From: Bemisia tabaci
Taxonomy: Eukaryota; Arthropoda; Insecta; Hemiptera; Aleyrodidae
Direction: 5' to 3'
DNA: 64,000 nt
NCBI RefSeq assembly: GCF_918797505.1
Contig: NC_092797.1
Coordinates: 46,908,157 to 46,972,156, forward strand
Under the pieces are notes generated by a model. That model worked only from the letters and a program-made list of their open reading frames with translations. It searched no databases and was not told the DNA's origin. A program made the position numbers and the translations under genes. Below, piece after piece: positions 42,760 to 52,975 of this stretch. Every line of letters begins with the position of its first letter. Position 1 is the stretch's first letter.

Positions 42760-44470
42760 TTCCAAGCCCCATCCAAGGAGATCGCGCACCGTCGGAACTC
42801 AACTGCCGAAGAATAAGGGATCGAGAATGATTTGATAAGTGTCTGTTTACTTTCGATCTGCATACCGGGTCTTCATTATTCCACGCGCACGACAAATGAA
42901 CACGTTTTGTCCAAAAGGATGCACGTCGATTCCTAGATGAGCCCTGAAACACGAGCCCTATCACACAGCCAAGGATCATGTGAAATTGGACTTGTTTCCT
43001 TTTATAAACAACTTATTCAAATGCCTTCCGCAACAAACACGCATCGAACGTGACAGAAAAAGTTGCGTCGAAATTCCCAAGCGACCGGGAAGGGTCCTTG
43101 CGCCCTCTTCATTTGGGGTCTCGGTTTAATTGACTGGAAGAATAACGGAGGGATTTGAGGGATTATGTCATTCGTGTCCCTCCGGGGCTTGTATCATTAC
43201 ACGAGTTGGAGGGCTCGCGAAACGTTTTGTTTGCTAACTGGTTTGCATCCTCAAGTGCGCAGCTGCCTTCGCGCTAAACGCTACTCCTTTTGCGGAGATC
43301 ACTCCGGTTGAGGTTTCGGAAGAGGTCGACTCGCTAATGGAGATATCTCCGAGGGTCCGGATTTTGATCGATTTCGGGTTGATAATGGGCCTTTGCTTGT
43401 TTGACATAAATAAATATGTCCTGGTTTTATTCGTTACGCTTTGTGATGACATTATGATGCGCCATCAAAAATACGCATGAAGAAAAATAGAGCGTTACCG
43501 GTTCCTACCACGATATTTTAAAATATTTTAATGTCCAATCTCAATGTCGTCACCTGCCGGCCGAAGTATCACAGGCGGCAAGCGACTTTTAGAAATTTCC
43601 GCCACCTTTTTATTTTTTACAGAGAAATCGTTCAACGAAGCTGTCCGAAAATGTCACAGAATTTTCTTTGTGCTGCCGATAAAATTCAGTGAAATTTTCA
43701 AATAGATGCAACCGAAAATTTCTCTGCTAAAAAATACATCGGCGGCGGAAATTTTGAAAAGTCGCATGACGCTTGTGATAATATTGCCGGAAGGTGACGA
43801 TGTGTGTTCTCCTTCATTTGAGCGAGTATGCAATCCGCATTCCTAAGAGTTCGAATAGTGGTATTACTCATCACGGCACTGTGGAGGTATCTTGCGAGGC
43901 ATTCCTTTTTTTTATCCCGCGTTTCTTTTTATTCCTCCATATTTATCATTTCCTCTCTATTTCAAGGTAGCAACAGTCGGAGAAAAACAGGTTAAAGTCA
44001 GGGAATTTTTATCATTTAGAGACAAGATTGCACTAGACCTCTCCAATAATAATCAAAGGATTTCTCTCCTAGGTGGAGTCAGGGAAATCCTTGTTAGAAA
44101 GCAATAATTCGTAACATCTGAGGCACCTTCTGTGGTATAAAGTGCGAATGTCTGCAGGTGTCAGAAGTAGCATAGAAGGAAACATACAGAGTGAAAAACT
44201 GAGGGTATTAAAACTGACGGTCGTGGAAGCAGAATTAATCTTAAGTAGCAGTTTGCTTTGACTAGATTCATTTAGGTGAAAAATTATACGCCCATTTTTC
44301 AAATATTATTTGTTTCTTTGATAAATCTACCGAAAGCCAGAATTCTTTTCCGCAATTTTCTCTGATTTTAAGTTGAACCCTTAGGCTCTCTAAAGAGCAA
44401 CGATTATGAATTGTCCTCGAAAAATATGTACGTTAGAGCGCAAACAAGACTTATTTAAAGTACATAATTA
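42760..44470. other. Repeat-poor stretch, no gene recognised
   Basis: A palindrome-like GATGAGCCCTGAAACACGAG lies near 42937. Segment 43520-43790 is a loose inverted repeat (ATGTCGTCACCTGCCGG...CCGGAAGGTGACGAT). No exon signals were found. Confidence 0.3.
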
Positions 44471-44479
44471 TATTTCAAA

Positions 44480-45060
44480 TATGACGAGGACTTATTTTCA
44501 ATCCGAATTCCTGACGAGCCTTAAGAACATTAAGCTCTGAAATTGAAAGCTTTACCGTTCCCGAGTGGCGTTCCTGCGCAATTCGCCGGCTAAGCCGTCT
44601 ATTTATGTGTCGGTAATACCCGTCAAATGGCTCCGTAAAGACGTCGAGCGCTGAGCCACCAGACGACACGAATTGCGAATTCAATTTAAGCAAGTTTAAA
44701 AGTTAATAAAAATACAATTTTATTCGACGACCCGCTAATAGAGGGCTCCGGGGCTCATGCCGAACGGAATAGAGATGGCATGAAACGAGCATTTGCATAA
44801 GAACCCGATAACGAGCATAATTAGAGTTGCTCCAGGAGTTTATTTTCGTGTTACAGTAGTTTTTACTGTCTCGGCTCTCAAGCGCTCCGCGTAATCTCCT
44901 CGGAGTGAAGTATTAAACTTGAAGTGAGTCAATAGGCTAACGTGGCAGCCGAATAGGAGCGATTACGGGAGGAATAACTTTTTAAGTTCTGTTTAAGCGC
45001 TGCTTTACTTTCGAAAGTTGAAAGGAATTTGAAAAGCCCGCAACTGCGAAGTTCCGCCAC
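44480..45060. promoter_or_regulatory. Repeat-free block with POU and homeodomain-like motifs
   Basis: This segment lacks every repeat family seen elsewhere. It contains GCATTTGCATAAG (octamer-like), CATAATTAG and several TTTAAGCAAG/ATTAAAC motifs. The composition differs from the flanks. An enhancer-type function is inferred only from these features. Confidence 0.25.
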
Positions 45061-45069
45061 CCTTAGGAA

Positions 45070-46930
45070 AAACACGGGATCAACATTCAGATTTTACCCC
45101 TGGATGAAACATCTAATTTTAATGAAATCTGTTTGGAAAATATTTTAAGTGTTGTGTTCTGTAATTCAGTGATGTTCTTTCGACGTATATTTCGATTTTA
45201 CGCCATCAGTTTCGAAGAAAAACTATCAAGTATGACTTGCTCGATAGTTTTTTACAGTTTTTATTATTTTATTTCTTGCAGTTTTACGACAGATTACCAA
45301 ATTTTTAATAATTCTATATGCATTTGAAATTAATTTTACGTTTATATCAGTGAAGTTGGGTGTTTCAGCTTATTTTAAAGTCTATCGAAAGGCTCCTATC
45401 GAATCCGAAGGACAAAAATATGAAAACCAGCCCAAACACTCTCCGGTTATTTTGTTGGTAGGCGGTACTATCTTACAGTTCTCGATCTTTTCGTAATTTA
45501 AAAGTCGGTACAGTTTATTCTCTTCCTTCTTTGAACTCACTACTGGCGATTGAAATCGACACCCCCCCCCCCCCCCTTGTATGCTCACCCGTCTTTCATG
45601 TCCGAGAAGAATCAAGAAGCATACCATTTAATGCGTGAACTCACGTAAGGCGCGCCATACAACTATATCAACTCCCCGGAGCTCAAATTGCATAAGCACC
45701 GGAATGAAGGAGAATCATGTCTCGTGCCCGCTCAGCGCTACCTCCATAAAACCGTAGCTTAATCCACCGGGTAAATCTGTAACTCACCAGAGTACGCTCT
45801 TTTTTATCGACTCCTTCAACAGTTCAACCGAACAATGTGTCGCCTCTTCGCCCCCGAGATAAAGTGTCGGAGGGGGGGGGGGGGAGGGTTAAACTGGAAA
45901 CAATTCCAACGAAATCACGTCGATGGACACCGTCCAAGTTTCGGCCGTCCGCGGCGTCGTCGGACGTTTTTATGACACTTTTCGTCCCGCCGTCCCTCCA
46001 CCCACCCCAACCCCCCTCCCCCCTGCGATCGGGAATCGTAACCGAGCATTGATTGGGTCGTTTTTCTTCGGCACCTTTCGAGAGGCGAAACTCCCCACTT
46101 ATAAAACCGTTTTCCACCCCGCCCCCCGGTTACGTCCCTTCCGTAATCGGGATTTATTGTTACAGGAGCTTTTCTTTTTCCCGGGGATCCGGTCCCCCCG
46201 CCCCCCAACCCACCCTTGTCCCCTCGATCGACTCCCCCGGCGCGGGCTTTTGGCAGCGCTCCGCTACTGAATGTCTATTAAATCGTGTCTGCGCATTGCG
46301 GTAATTTCGTGGTTTCAATTCCTCCCTAGAAATCCACGGATCAAAGATCGTTCAAATGAGCATTTTTTTCTACGTTCGCTGCAACTGTTGAACGATGGTT
46401 TACGATGATCCGGAGGGAGCGTATTGGAAGGAATAGGAATTCTGGTCTTATATTGAATTGTTCCTGCGATGGATTTTCTTGTTTTGTAGTCGTGGATTTA
46501 TAACAATGGCTTAAAAATCACCGTGTCTTTTTCTGGAATTAATTCGGTTAGAAATATGCGATAGTGCTCACGGCTTGAGTGACCTGGAAAAATCCTTAGA
46601 GCATTTTTTGTCTGCTGGGAGAATACTCTGTGAAGTTTTGGTCGATATTACATCCAGAATCCTACGTGTTACGTATGTATTTTTGTCCATTTTGTAGGCA
46701 AAATTTTCAACTAAGCTATATTCGTTGAGTTGGATTTAAAAATCAAATTTTGATATTTCAGCGGATATCTCTCTTCTCCACCCCCATAGAATAAGTTGCT
46801 AGGCGATTAGTGCTCTTGTTTGTGCCTGTAAAGGGCGCAACACTGCATAATACAGGGTCTTCTTAAAGTTCGGCTCCCTCTCGTTAACTTTTGAACGGAC
46901 TTAGAAATACGAAACTTTAGGGCTATTTCT
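45070..46930. other. Stretch without called gene; poly-C and poly-G tracts
   Basis: C-run at about 45562-45576, G-run near 45872-45883. From 45283 one frame stays open for about 70 codons after a TTCTTGCAG acceptor, but no donor or motif supports it. 45840-46270 is CpG-rich. Confidence 0.3.
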
Positions 46931-47009
46931 AGGTCAATGTAGTCTACTTTTTGACGTATCGAAAACTTTCATGCGGCGCCTCTGGGTGCTTAGGTGGCCC
47001 CTTACTCAC

Positions 47010-47291
47010 AATTGTCCAACGGCAATCCCTCTTTTTTGACATACCATTGCAAAAGACGTCATTAATAGAGGCGTTTTCTAACACGAGTATATTGCAGTGC
47101 GATAATGTTGGAAGCCCCGACTCACGCTCGCGGGTCGACCGCACGTTCCCGGTAGTTCCTCCCGATGCTCCAGGAGTGCCGACGACATCGTCGCTCCGCG
47201 GGCTCGTCACCCCCTCCCCCCGTCGCGACGACTGCGGCCGCGGGCCGGCAGACAGAGCGTCTCGGTGCACCGCGCCGCGCCGCGTTGCCAT
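47010..47291 (-). CDS. Possible divergent first coding exon, 94 codons
   Basis: On the minus strand an ATG at 47291-47289 sits in a perfect Kozak context (GCCATGG). The frame runs 94 codons and reaches the strong donor ATT/GTGAGTAAGG (47009 down) exactly in phase 0. It starts MATRRGAVHRDALSAGPRPQ and ends MSKKRDCRWTI. An earlier donor (CGAGC/GTGAGTCGG near 47118) is an alternative. It lies head-to-head with unit 2, so a bidirectional promoter is possible. Caution: the first half is CpG-rich, where frames stay open easily. Confidence 0.3.
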
Positions 47292-47700
47292 GGCTGCGCG
47301 CGCAGGGCGCGTTCCCTAGCAACTGGTCCCCGCGACGACGACGGCAGACGGCCTCCCCTCCGCCGCGCCGCGACGCCCCCCTCTCCCCGCCGCGCGCCAC
47401 GCTGCAAGTGCACCGAGCTCCGGCCCGTCAGTCTGTGAGTTTCCGCGCGCCCCGGACCACGTGCGCGCTCTCTCCCGGCCCCGAGTGCGAAACATCGTCA
47501 CCGCCAACTGGATACCTCCTGTGTGTGTGTTCCGTGGATCGTGCCTAAGTTCCGTTTCCTCGAGTGTGAAGCCTACGCCGAAAGTGCAGCTTGTACAAAG
47601 CTCGGTGTGTTGTGAGCTCGGCCTGTTACCCCCGCCCGGTCGGCGGGAGCGTGCCGCCCTGAAAAGTGTGAGGTTAGAAAATCAATACGCGAATGGGATT
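47150..47700 (+). promoter_or_regulatory. CpG-rich promoter and leader block of unit 2
   Basis: The block is dense in CG. It has an arthropod initiator-like TCAGT at 47428-47432, X-box (RFX) half sites GTTGCC (47284) and AGCAAC (47318), and an NRF1-like TGCGCGCGCA palindrome (about 47294-47303). Downstream of the initiator no ATG occurs until 47692, as expected of a 5' leader. Donors that could join it to the exon at 48994 are TCT/GTGAGT at 47434 and AGT/GTGAGG at 47668. The precise start and donor are unresolved. Confidence 0.45.
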
Positions 47701-48990
47701 TTTATTTATTTTTTAAAGCTCTCCGCGCCGTGTCTTGGAGGAGATTACGGCTGACTACGCGCTTTTTTTTTCTCCGCGGCGCTCTTCTATTTACTTTTGT
47801 TTCGAGCTTTCCGTAACTTTTCCACCCTCCGGTCTGGCCGCTGCCGTTTGATTGTTTATTTTCACCCCCCCCCCCTCCGCCAGCCCTCCCTCCTCGGTTT
47901 GCGAAAGCTTCGCTTTCGCTATTATAACTTCATACTTCGCCTCGCTCCCAGAGCGGAGGAGAAAATCTTCCCTTTTAATTTTGCAAGAACTCTTTCGCGC
48001 GGCGATAATTTATTCATGAGCCGGCTCTTATCTCTCCTTGTTCGTTTTATTCCCTAACTTATTTACCAGGGAGTTCTCTCCCCCCGCGCCCGGACCAATT
48101 TATTTTCACTTTAAAGTCCGCGATAAACGGATCTCTGTCGCGCGGAAGCTTCTTTTTATTTACTTTTTTCCGCCTCCCGCAAGTTTTTCAGTCCCGCTTT
48201 TTCATTCCTCTCGACAGCTGACATCCTTCGAATCATGCTTTTTACCCCTTGAGAGTCGACCTGCTCATCTTTTTCTGCCGGCGCGTTTTTTCCCTCTTCT
48301 GTCAGGATCTAAAACGCCCTCTCTCTCTTCTCTCTCTTGTTAATGATTAGGCTCTCACTGTATTACCCTCTGAAAAAGAAAGAAAGAAATCGTTGACCCA
48401 TCATTGAATGAAAGCAGCTAAATTTCCTTTCATTTCGTATATAATAATACAATTTTGTTTTGGCACTTTTTTTTTATAAGAAGCTCAATTAAGTCGGGAT
48501 ATTAAAATAATTACTCATTTATCAGCAAAGGTCTGATTTTCAATTACTTTTTGAGTGTCCAAAACAGAATGAGCTGTTGGCCAGGCAAGCGTGCTGAAAG
48601 AACTTAAGTCCCTAATGTGGAATGGACCCGAAAACCAAGGGGTTTTTCACGCTTTTGCAATTAGAAAACTCGTGTGATACAGCCCCTACATGAGAATTCT
48701 ATCTGTTGGATTCGGAATGCTCTCTCAGTAACCATTCAGTTCTTTCCATTAGCCTTTAGGACGCGAATCACACCTCTAAATATTACCTGCGACGGTTGAA
48801 CCTCACTAAGCAGAATGGTTAATCTACTTATTGAGATTTGAGAAGACACGTATCTGCTCGAGCGTAACAATATGGCGAACGCTTTTTATCTGAAATCTCA
48901 AAGTAGATGGAACCTTTCTGCTTAATGTTGTTCAAATGTAACCTTTCTCGGTTGTGCGTGCCGCGAATTTCAAAGTTTTACTTTTTTCTT
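47700..48990 (+). other. Presumed first intron of unit 2
   Basis: T/C-rich, repeat-poor sequence without coding signals; the CTCTCTCTTCTCTCTCTTG stretch near 48320 is a pyrimidine microsatellite. It ends in the acceptor CTTTTTTCTTTAG at 48993. Confidence 0.35.
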
Positions 48991-48993
48991 TAG

Positions 48994-49313
48994 GATCAGT
49001 GCCACCAACAAGTGAAGTTTCGGAAGTGCTCCATCGTTGGAAATCCCTCCTCGACGCAGCATTGGATAACCTGCTGAATTTTCACAGTCCTCCCTTGGAG
49101 TTTAACTTGTGTTGATTTTGGTGCCTATTTGTGTCGTCTTATATTTGCGACCCGATACTTTGGTTCCTGTGATTCTCTCGCGAGTGTCGGAGGTTGTAGT
49201 GTCGACGAAAGTAGTGTCGGAGGTCTAAAACCGTGACGCTGAAGCTAGAAGAGTCGAACCGCCATGAGAAGAAAGAGAAAGAAAAGATCGTAGCCAACGG
49301 CGGCGACAAAGCC
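48994..49313 (+). other. 5' leader portion of the first coding exon (unit 2)
   Basis: The acceptor TTTTACTTTTTTCTTTAG ends at 48993. The following 270 nt contain no ATG at all until 49264, which is unusual for unselected DNA and typical of a leader. In the coding frame a TAG at 49212-49214 precludes upstream extension, so translation must start after it. Confidence 0.5.
49264..49293 (+). CDS. Upstream ORF, 9 codons
   Basis: ATG (49264) in the context CCGCCATGA opens the first reading frame of the leader: MRRKRKKRS, stop TAG at 49291-49293. It ends 20 nt before the main ATG in another frame. Its Lys/Arg run and good context suggest it could reduce initiation at 49314 and so regulate the gene; this is inference. 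Confidence 0.4.
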   Translation: MRRKRKKRS

Positions 49314-49517
49314 ATGGTCGAGTCGACGGAGGGGGGCGCCGACCCCCTGGCAGCCACCATCAACAACAACAATAACAGCATCGTCGTCAACAACAACGTG
49401 CCGAAGAAGGAGAAGAAAGCCAGGGCCAAGGCGACGGTGGCGCCCTCTGTCGGAGTGCCGTCGGACAAACCGATCGAGCTGTGCGTCAGGAAGCCCAAAG
49501 CTCGGAAATCCTCTACG
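49314..49517 (+). CDS. First coding exon of unit 2, nuclear-type N-terminus, unknown family
   Basis: The ATG at 49314 has a perfect context (GCCATGG). The 68 codons end in phase 0 at ACG/GTAGGT (donor 49518). The peptide starts MVESTEGGADPLAATI, has an Asn-rich run with interrupting Ile/Val, a basic patch VPKKEKKARAKATVAPS, and ends DKPIELCVRKPKARKSST. Third positions are mostly G or C, unlike the AT-rich surroundings, and codon use is even. The low-complexity Asn stretch and two basic clusters resemble the N-terminus of an arthropod transcription or chromatin factor, but no diagnostic domain lies in this exon. A GTG 27 codons upstream keeps the frame open but is an unlikely start. The rest of the gene should lie downstream, beyond a long intron. 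Confidence 0.6.
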
Positions 49518-49572
49518 GTAGGTTTCTGGTGTTCGATGCACCTTTCAATGTTGATTGTCGATAGGTGATACT

Positions 49573-49652
49573 AGGGGGCTACGCCCCCTGGCCGCTACGC
49601 GGCCCAACCCCCTGAAGGCGCTCCGCGCCATCAATGGGCCGCTTCGCGGCCC
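49573..49652. repeat. Row of four perfect GC-rich hairpins
   Basis: The palindromes are AGGGGGC-TAC-GCCCCCT (49573-49589), GGCCGC-TAC-GCGGCC (49590-49604), GGCGC-TCC-GCGCC (49617-49629) and GGGCCGC-TTC-GCGGCCC (49636-49652). Every stem is perfect and every loop is TNC closed by C-G, giving a GC-TNC-GC core. Stem sequences differ, so this is structural repetition, not a simple copy. It lies 55 nt behind the donor of the coding exon and may be the tail of the SINE at 49841-49927. Confidence 0.8.
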
Positions 49653-49840
49653 TATTTTTACCCTCCTATCAGTGTTAGTTTTATTTTTCCCCTAAACAAT
49701 TACGATATGAGGTATACTTTAATTTTAAACTTTACATAAAATTACTTTAAAATTTAAAGGACGCGTTTTGGAACGACTGCTTGATGAAATATTGCAGTAA
49801 AACAATGAGCTATGGTAGTCAGGTAATTGGTAATAATTAA

Positions 49841-49927
49841 GATATCGGGGGTCGGGGATCGAACCCACATCGAATTCCAGGTGGACGTAACCGACGTCTT
49901 AGACGACACGGCCACCGCTCCACATGA
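49841..49927 (-). mobile_element. tRNA-derived SINE head
   Basis: On the minus strand GGTTCGATCC (49865-49856) is a perfect Pol III B-box, and TGGCCGTGTCGTCTAAGACG (from 49914) is close to the A-box and D-arm of Leu/Ser-type tRNAs (TGGCCGAGTGGTCTAAGGCG in many species). There is no intact acceptor stem, so it is not a functional tRNA. The body probably extends toward lower coordinates. Confidence 0.55.
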
Positions 49928-50069
49928 GATTGCTAGCGCGAATCTTGTGTAGATAAGTGTAAAGCTGATGCGCAGGCTACCCATCTACTGCGCAACCTCC
50001 TCGACCACTGCGCATCCTCCCGCGCATAGCGGTAGCAGTACCGGAGCATTCTGTAAACTCACTCACTTT

Positions 50070-50375
50070 TATAACGTGATTTTAAAAAAAACCTGGGTCC
50101 TTTTTCCAAAATCTGATTAGAGCGGGCTCATCTAGGGCCTATTACCTGTCGATTTACCTAAGAATCATGGAAATCGGCCCGGTAGAACGCTCAAACGAAC
50201 TATGACAAAAAGTATAAATTTACATTGTTTAAATGGGAGAATTCGCAACTTTACCACGTAATATAAAAAAACCTGGGCCATATTTTGAAAATCTGAAAAG
50301 AGTTGGCTTATCTAGAGACAATTGCCCGTCGATAGCCGCAAAAATCATGAAAATCGGCCCGGTAGAACGCTGGAA
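50070..50375 (+). repeat. Two diverged direct-repeat units, ~185-bp spacing
   Basis: AAAACCTGGGTCC...AAAATCTGATTAGAGCGGGC and AAAACCTGGGCCA...AAAATCTGAAAAGAGTTGGC begin the units. Both end with ATCATG(G/A)AAATCGGCCC-GGTAGAACGCT. They look like a tandemly repeated piece of a longer element. Confidence 0.7.
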
Positions 50376-51100
50376 CTAAGCGTTACCAGTTTCGCAAAAT
50401 TAGGAGGTCTTGGAGCTTATGGTATAGATTCCATGCAATTTTGGTTTTCGTGTGACTTGAAAATTGAGAAATTTGGGTTCGACAGAAACACTCTTTCCAG
50501 CGGGGAAGAACTGGTATGCGTTGGGATTCGTCAGGGCATGAATATCCAGAACGATCAGGGAAATTTTCGGAGAATTGGTGCTGAAAACTGGGGATGTATT
50601 CTCTCTCCAATGCAAGATTAAATTATTTTTAAAATCGGTGGCAGCATAGAAGCAGACATGAGATGATAAACATTTATTTTTTCTCCTTAAACTTTGAACG
50701 GAGCTTCTGTCTTTCACGAGAGAATCTTGTGGGGAATGAAAGGAGCTTTAGGGTTTTCATCATTAGATTGTTTATTAAAAATTCGAAAAAACGAGGGAAG
50801 TATTAGGGAATGAAGAAAAATCTAAAATTCTAGACATCACAAGTAGAACTAATTTGATTCGGGCTATCTTCAATGTGTAACTGAGTCACACTTGACTCCG
50901 GAAATAAGCCAATGAGAAAGAGGAAATGACTCCAGGCACCTTGTTTGAGTCAGTCTGAAGTTGAAGTCTTTTTCACAAAAATGACTTTATGATCCTTCAA
51001 AACTACAAGTGGAACAAACTCCTCGTCACTTCAGTATACTTCTTGTGAAGTTTTTTAGATGATTGTACATCCTCCCTTCCCCTATCCCCCCCTTATGTAG

Positions 51101-51249
51101 CTACTTCTCCTCGTCGCTCATAACTGAACCTACAAAGTGTCTGTCCACCCGTAGACACGGACATCGCTTTCACATGGCTGTCAATCACCGAAGTTGCGAG
51201 GAGTTAGCCCCTCTCGGGCGACAAGTTTTGTTTGAAGTTCGAATCAAGC
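51101..51249 (+). CDS. Candidate exon, 149 nt
   Basis: A very pyrimidine-rich tract (CCTCCCTTCCCCTATCCCCC-CCTTATGTAG) ends at 51100 and GTAAGTGACG follows AAGC at 51250. One frame is open for 49 codons: YFSSSLITEPTKCLSTRRHG to FEVRIK. It is phase-compatible across a 79-nt intron with 51329-51372. It is not phase-compatible with direct joining to 49517, so it would belong to another transcript or be spurious. Confidence 0.25.
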
Positions 51250-51328
51250 GTAAGTGACGCCTCACTTGAGCAAACACGGCTAACACACAGCTCCCGAATT
51301 AGTCACTACACGTTCTGCGGGTTGCCAG

Positions 51329-51372
51329 ATTCCCTGAAAGCTTCGTCTGAATCACTGGAAGAGTCAAGTCTT
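51329..51372 (+). CDS. Candidate exon, 44 nt, phase-compatible with 51101-51249
   Basis: CTGCGGGTTGCCAG (ending 51328) precedes it and GTGAGTATG (51373) follows. In the phase set by the previous candidate it reads (H)SLKASSESLEESSL, hydrophilic and stop-free, while the other two frames contain stops. A short downstream exon starting after GTTCTCAG (about 51424) would add RPGDWDVSKLG and stop. Confidence 0.2.
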
Positions 51373-51537
51373 GTGAGTATGAAACGGAAAAATGGAGTGC
51401 AGATCTGTAAGGGAAGAGTTCTCAGCGACCAGGAGACTGGGATGTATCGAAGTTGGGTTAAAGCTCATTTCAGAAGTTGAAAAAGATACCTATCAGATCA
51501 CGACTAGAACTCTGTCCCCATCTTGTTTGTTATATGG

Positions 51538-51867
51538 GGTCGTCCCTAAACTACGTAACGCACTTTTTCAGCATTTTCCCACACCTCGCCCCTTATAACG
51601 CCTTTGTGACGTAGGTCCCTATCCTTTAACGCGTAAACACAAAATGGCGTAACGCTCTCCTCGACCCCCTTAGAGCGTTACGTTATTTAGGGACCAGTGG
51701 CAGAGCGTGCTTTTCGATACATCGATATTTCCCCATTTCAAGCAATAGTAAAGAATCTATCATTAAGTGCTCGTTGCGAACACCCATTTTATCGATCCTT
51801 TTCCATAGGTTTGAATGGTGGATCAATCGACATATCGCAATGCATGCCACGCCACTGTTAGGGATGG
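51538..51867 (+). mobile_element. Element X, interrupted by a hAT MITE
   Basis: GTCGTCCCTAAACTACGTAA-CGC at the left is inverted near the right end as GCGTTACGTTATTTAGGGA. A family G element sits in the right terminus at 51695-51857. The related fragment is at 41970. Confidence 0.6.
51695..51857. mobile_element. hAT-type MITE, family G, nested, 8-bp TSD
   Basis: CAGTGGCAGAGCGTGC and GCATGCCACGCCACTG end it. The flanking octamers TTAGGGAC (51687-51694) and TTAGGGAT (51858-51865) match at 7 of 8. The insertion split the end of element X, whose other arm (CCCTAA) shows what the empty site looked like. Confidence 0.8.
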
Positions 51868-52421
51868 CCTCTCACCTTGGTTCACGACTAGGAGCGAAGG
51901 GGTTGCCATGAAAGCCTGAAACGCGCCGGCCAATCAGATGGCGGCACTCTATTTCTGTAGTAAAAGGATTGAGATGGCAGTTCTCTCCCTATACGGGTAC
52001 TCCAGTTCAATTCAGCATCAAAGCAGCACAGGGATTATGGCATCCTGGCAGCAGTGTTCCGTGGGTATTATTTTCTATTCTTGACATTAAATGCCACGGA
52101 ACTCGCGCCCATAAGAGAGTTTGAGTGTTTAGTGTCCAACGTTGCCCAATTGCATCAGTTTTAAACGGGATGTCGAATTTATTCCGTCCAAGATGGCAAC
52201 ATGGTTTGTGTACCCACTTCTGGGCTGTTTGCTCGGGTGTTGTTCAAACATTGCGTCACATTGGTTCGAGTGCGTCTCATCGGCTCTTCCGCGGGGACCT
52301 CTCAGGTGGTGCACGCTAACTACCGTGTTCCACGACTTTGATCGGAAAACCAGTGTGTTCAAAAAGAATCTCTGCGGGGGTACAAGGAGAGGCGCCAATT
52401 CTTATAAGTTTCCCATCTCTA

Positions 52422-52650
52422 CACTGGAAAAAAAAAACACATTGGATCTAGAGTCCGGACTCTTAAAAAAATTTACAAGAAAAAATACTCTTGATTCAAT
52501 CAGATTTAAGCTTAAATCAAGAACCAAGCCTCTTAATTTGAGCGGATTTCCTTTTGATTTAAGCTTAAATCTGATTGAATCAAGAGTCCTTTTTCTTGTC
52601 AATGTTTTCTAGAGTCTGGACTCTAGATCCAATGTGTTTATTTTCCAGTG
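52422..52650. mobile_element. Foldback element, family A (copy 7)
   Basis: CACTGGAAAAAAAAAACACA and TTATTTTCCAGTG bound it, with TA on both sides. Both arms are nearly perfect. The 156-codon plus-strand frame that runs into it (52142-52612) is therefore not a gene. Confidence 0.8.
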
Positions 52651-52975
52651 TACCACCTGCGGGCTGATAATTGAAATTTATGACAGATAAAGCTATAGGC
52701 AAAGAAGACATACGGAACATAGAGCGATCCTATCGGTTGAAGTGGATAGTTCCTATAGACTAAGGGAGGATTTGATGGACTTACCACAGGACCTTTCGTG
52801 AGTTGCTGTTATTACCTACCTCCTTAGCCAATTGCAACCGCCCGCTTCTATTAACAGGATCCCTCCGTATCCCTTTTGTCCTCTTTATCTATAGCTTGTA
52901 AATCAATCTCAGTAACCGGACCGCACGCTAAATCTGGCGGTGTTAACGAGTATGACAGCTTGTGTTTCTGCACCA

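Noticed and set aside
45283..45500. About 70 open codons after a TTATTTCTTGCAG acceptor
   Set aside because: No donor, no recognisable motif, AT-rich context; the frame looks like chance.
47165..47548. Plus-strand 127-codon frame in the CpG block
   Set aside because: It overlaps other long frames in all six readings; CpG-rich DNA has few stops, and the region is better read as promoter and leader.
49841..49927. Functional tRNA gene
   Set aside because: A perfect B-box and A-box-like region exist, but no acceptor stem or anticodon arm can be folded; a SINE head fits better.
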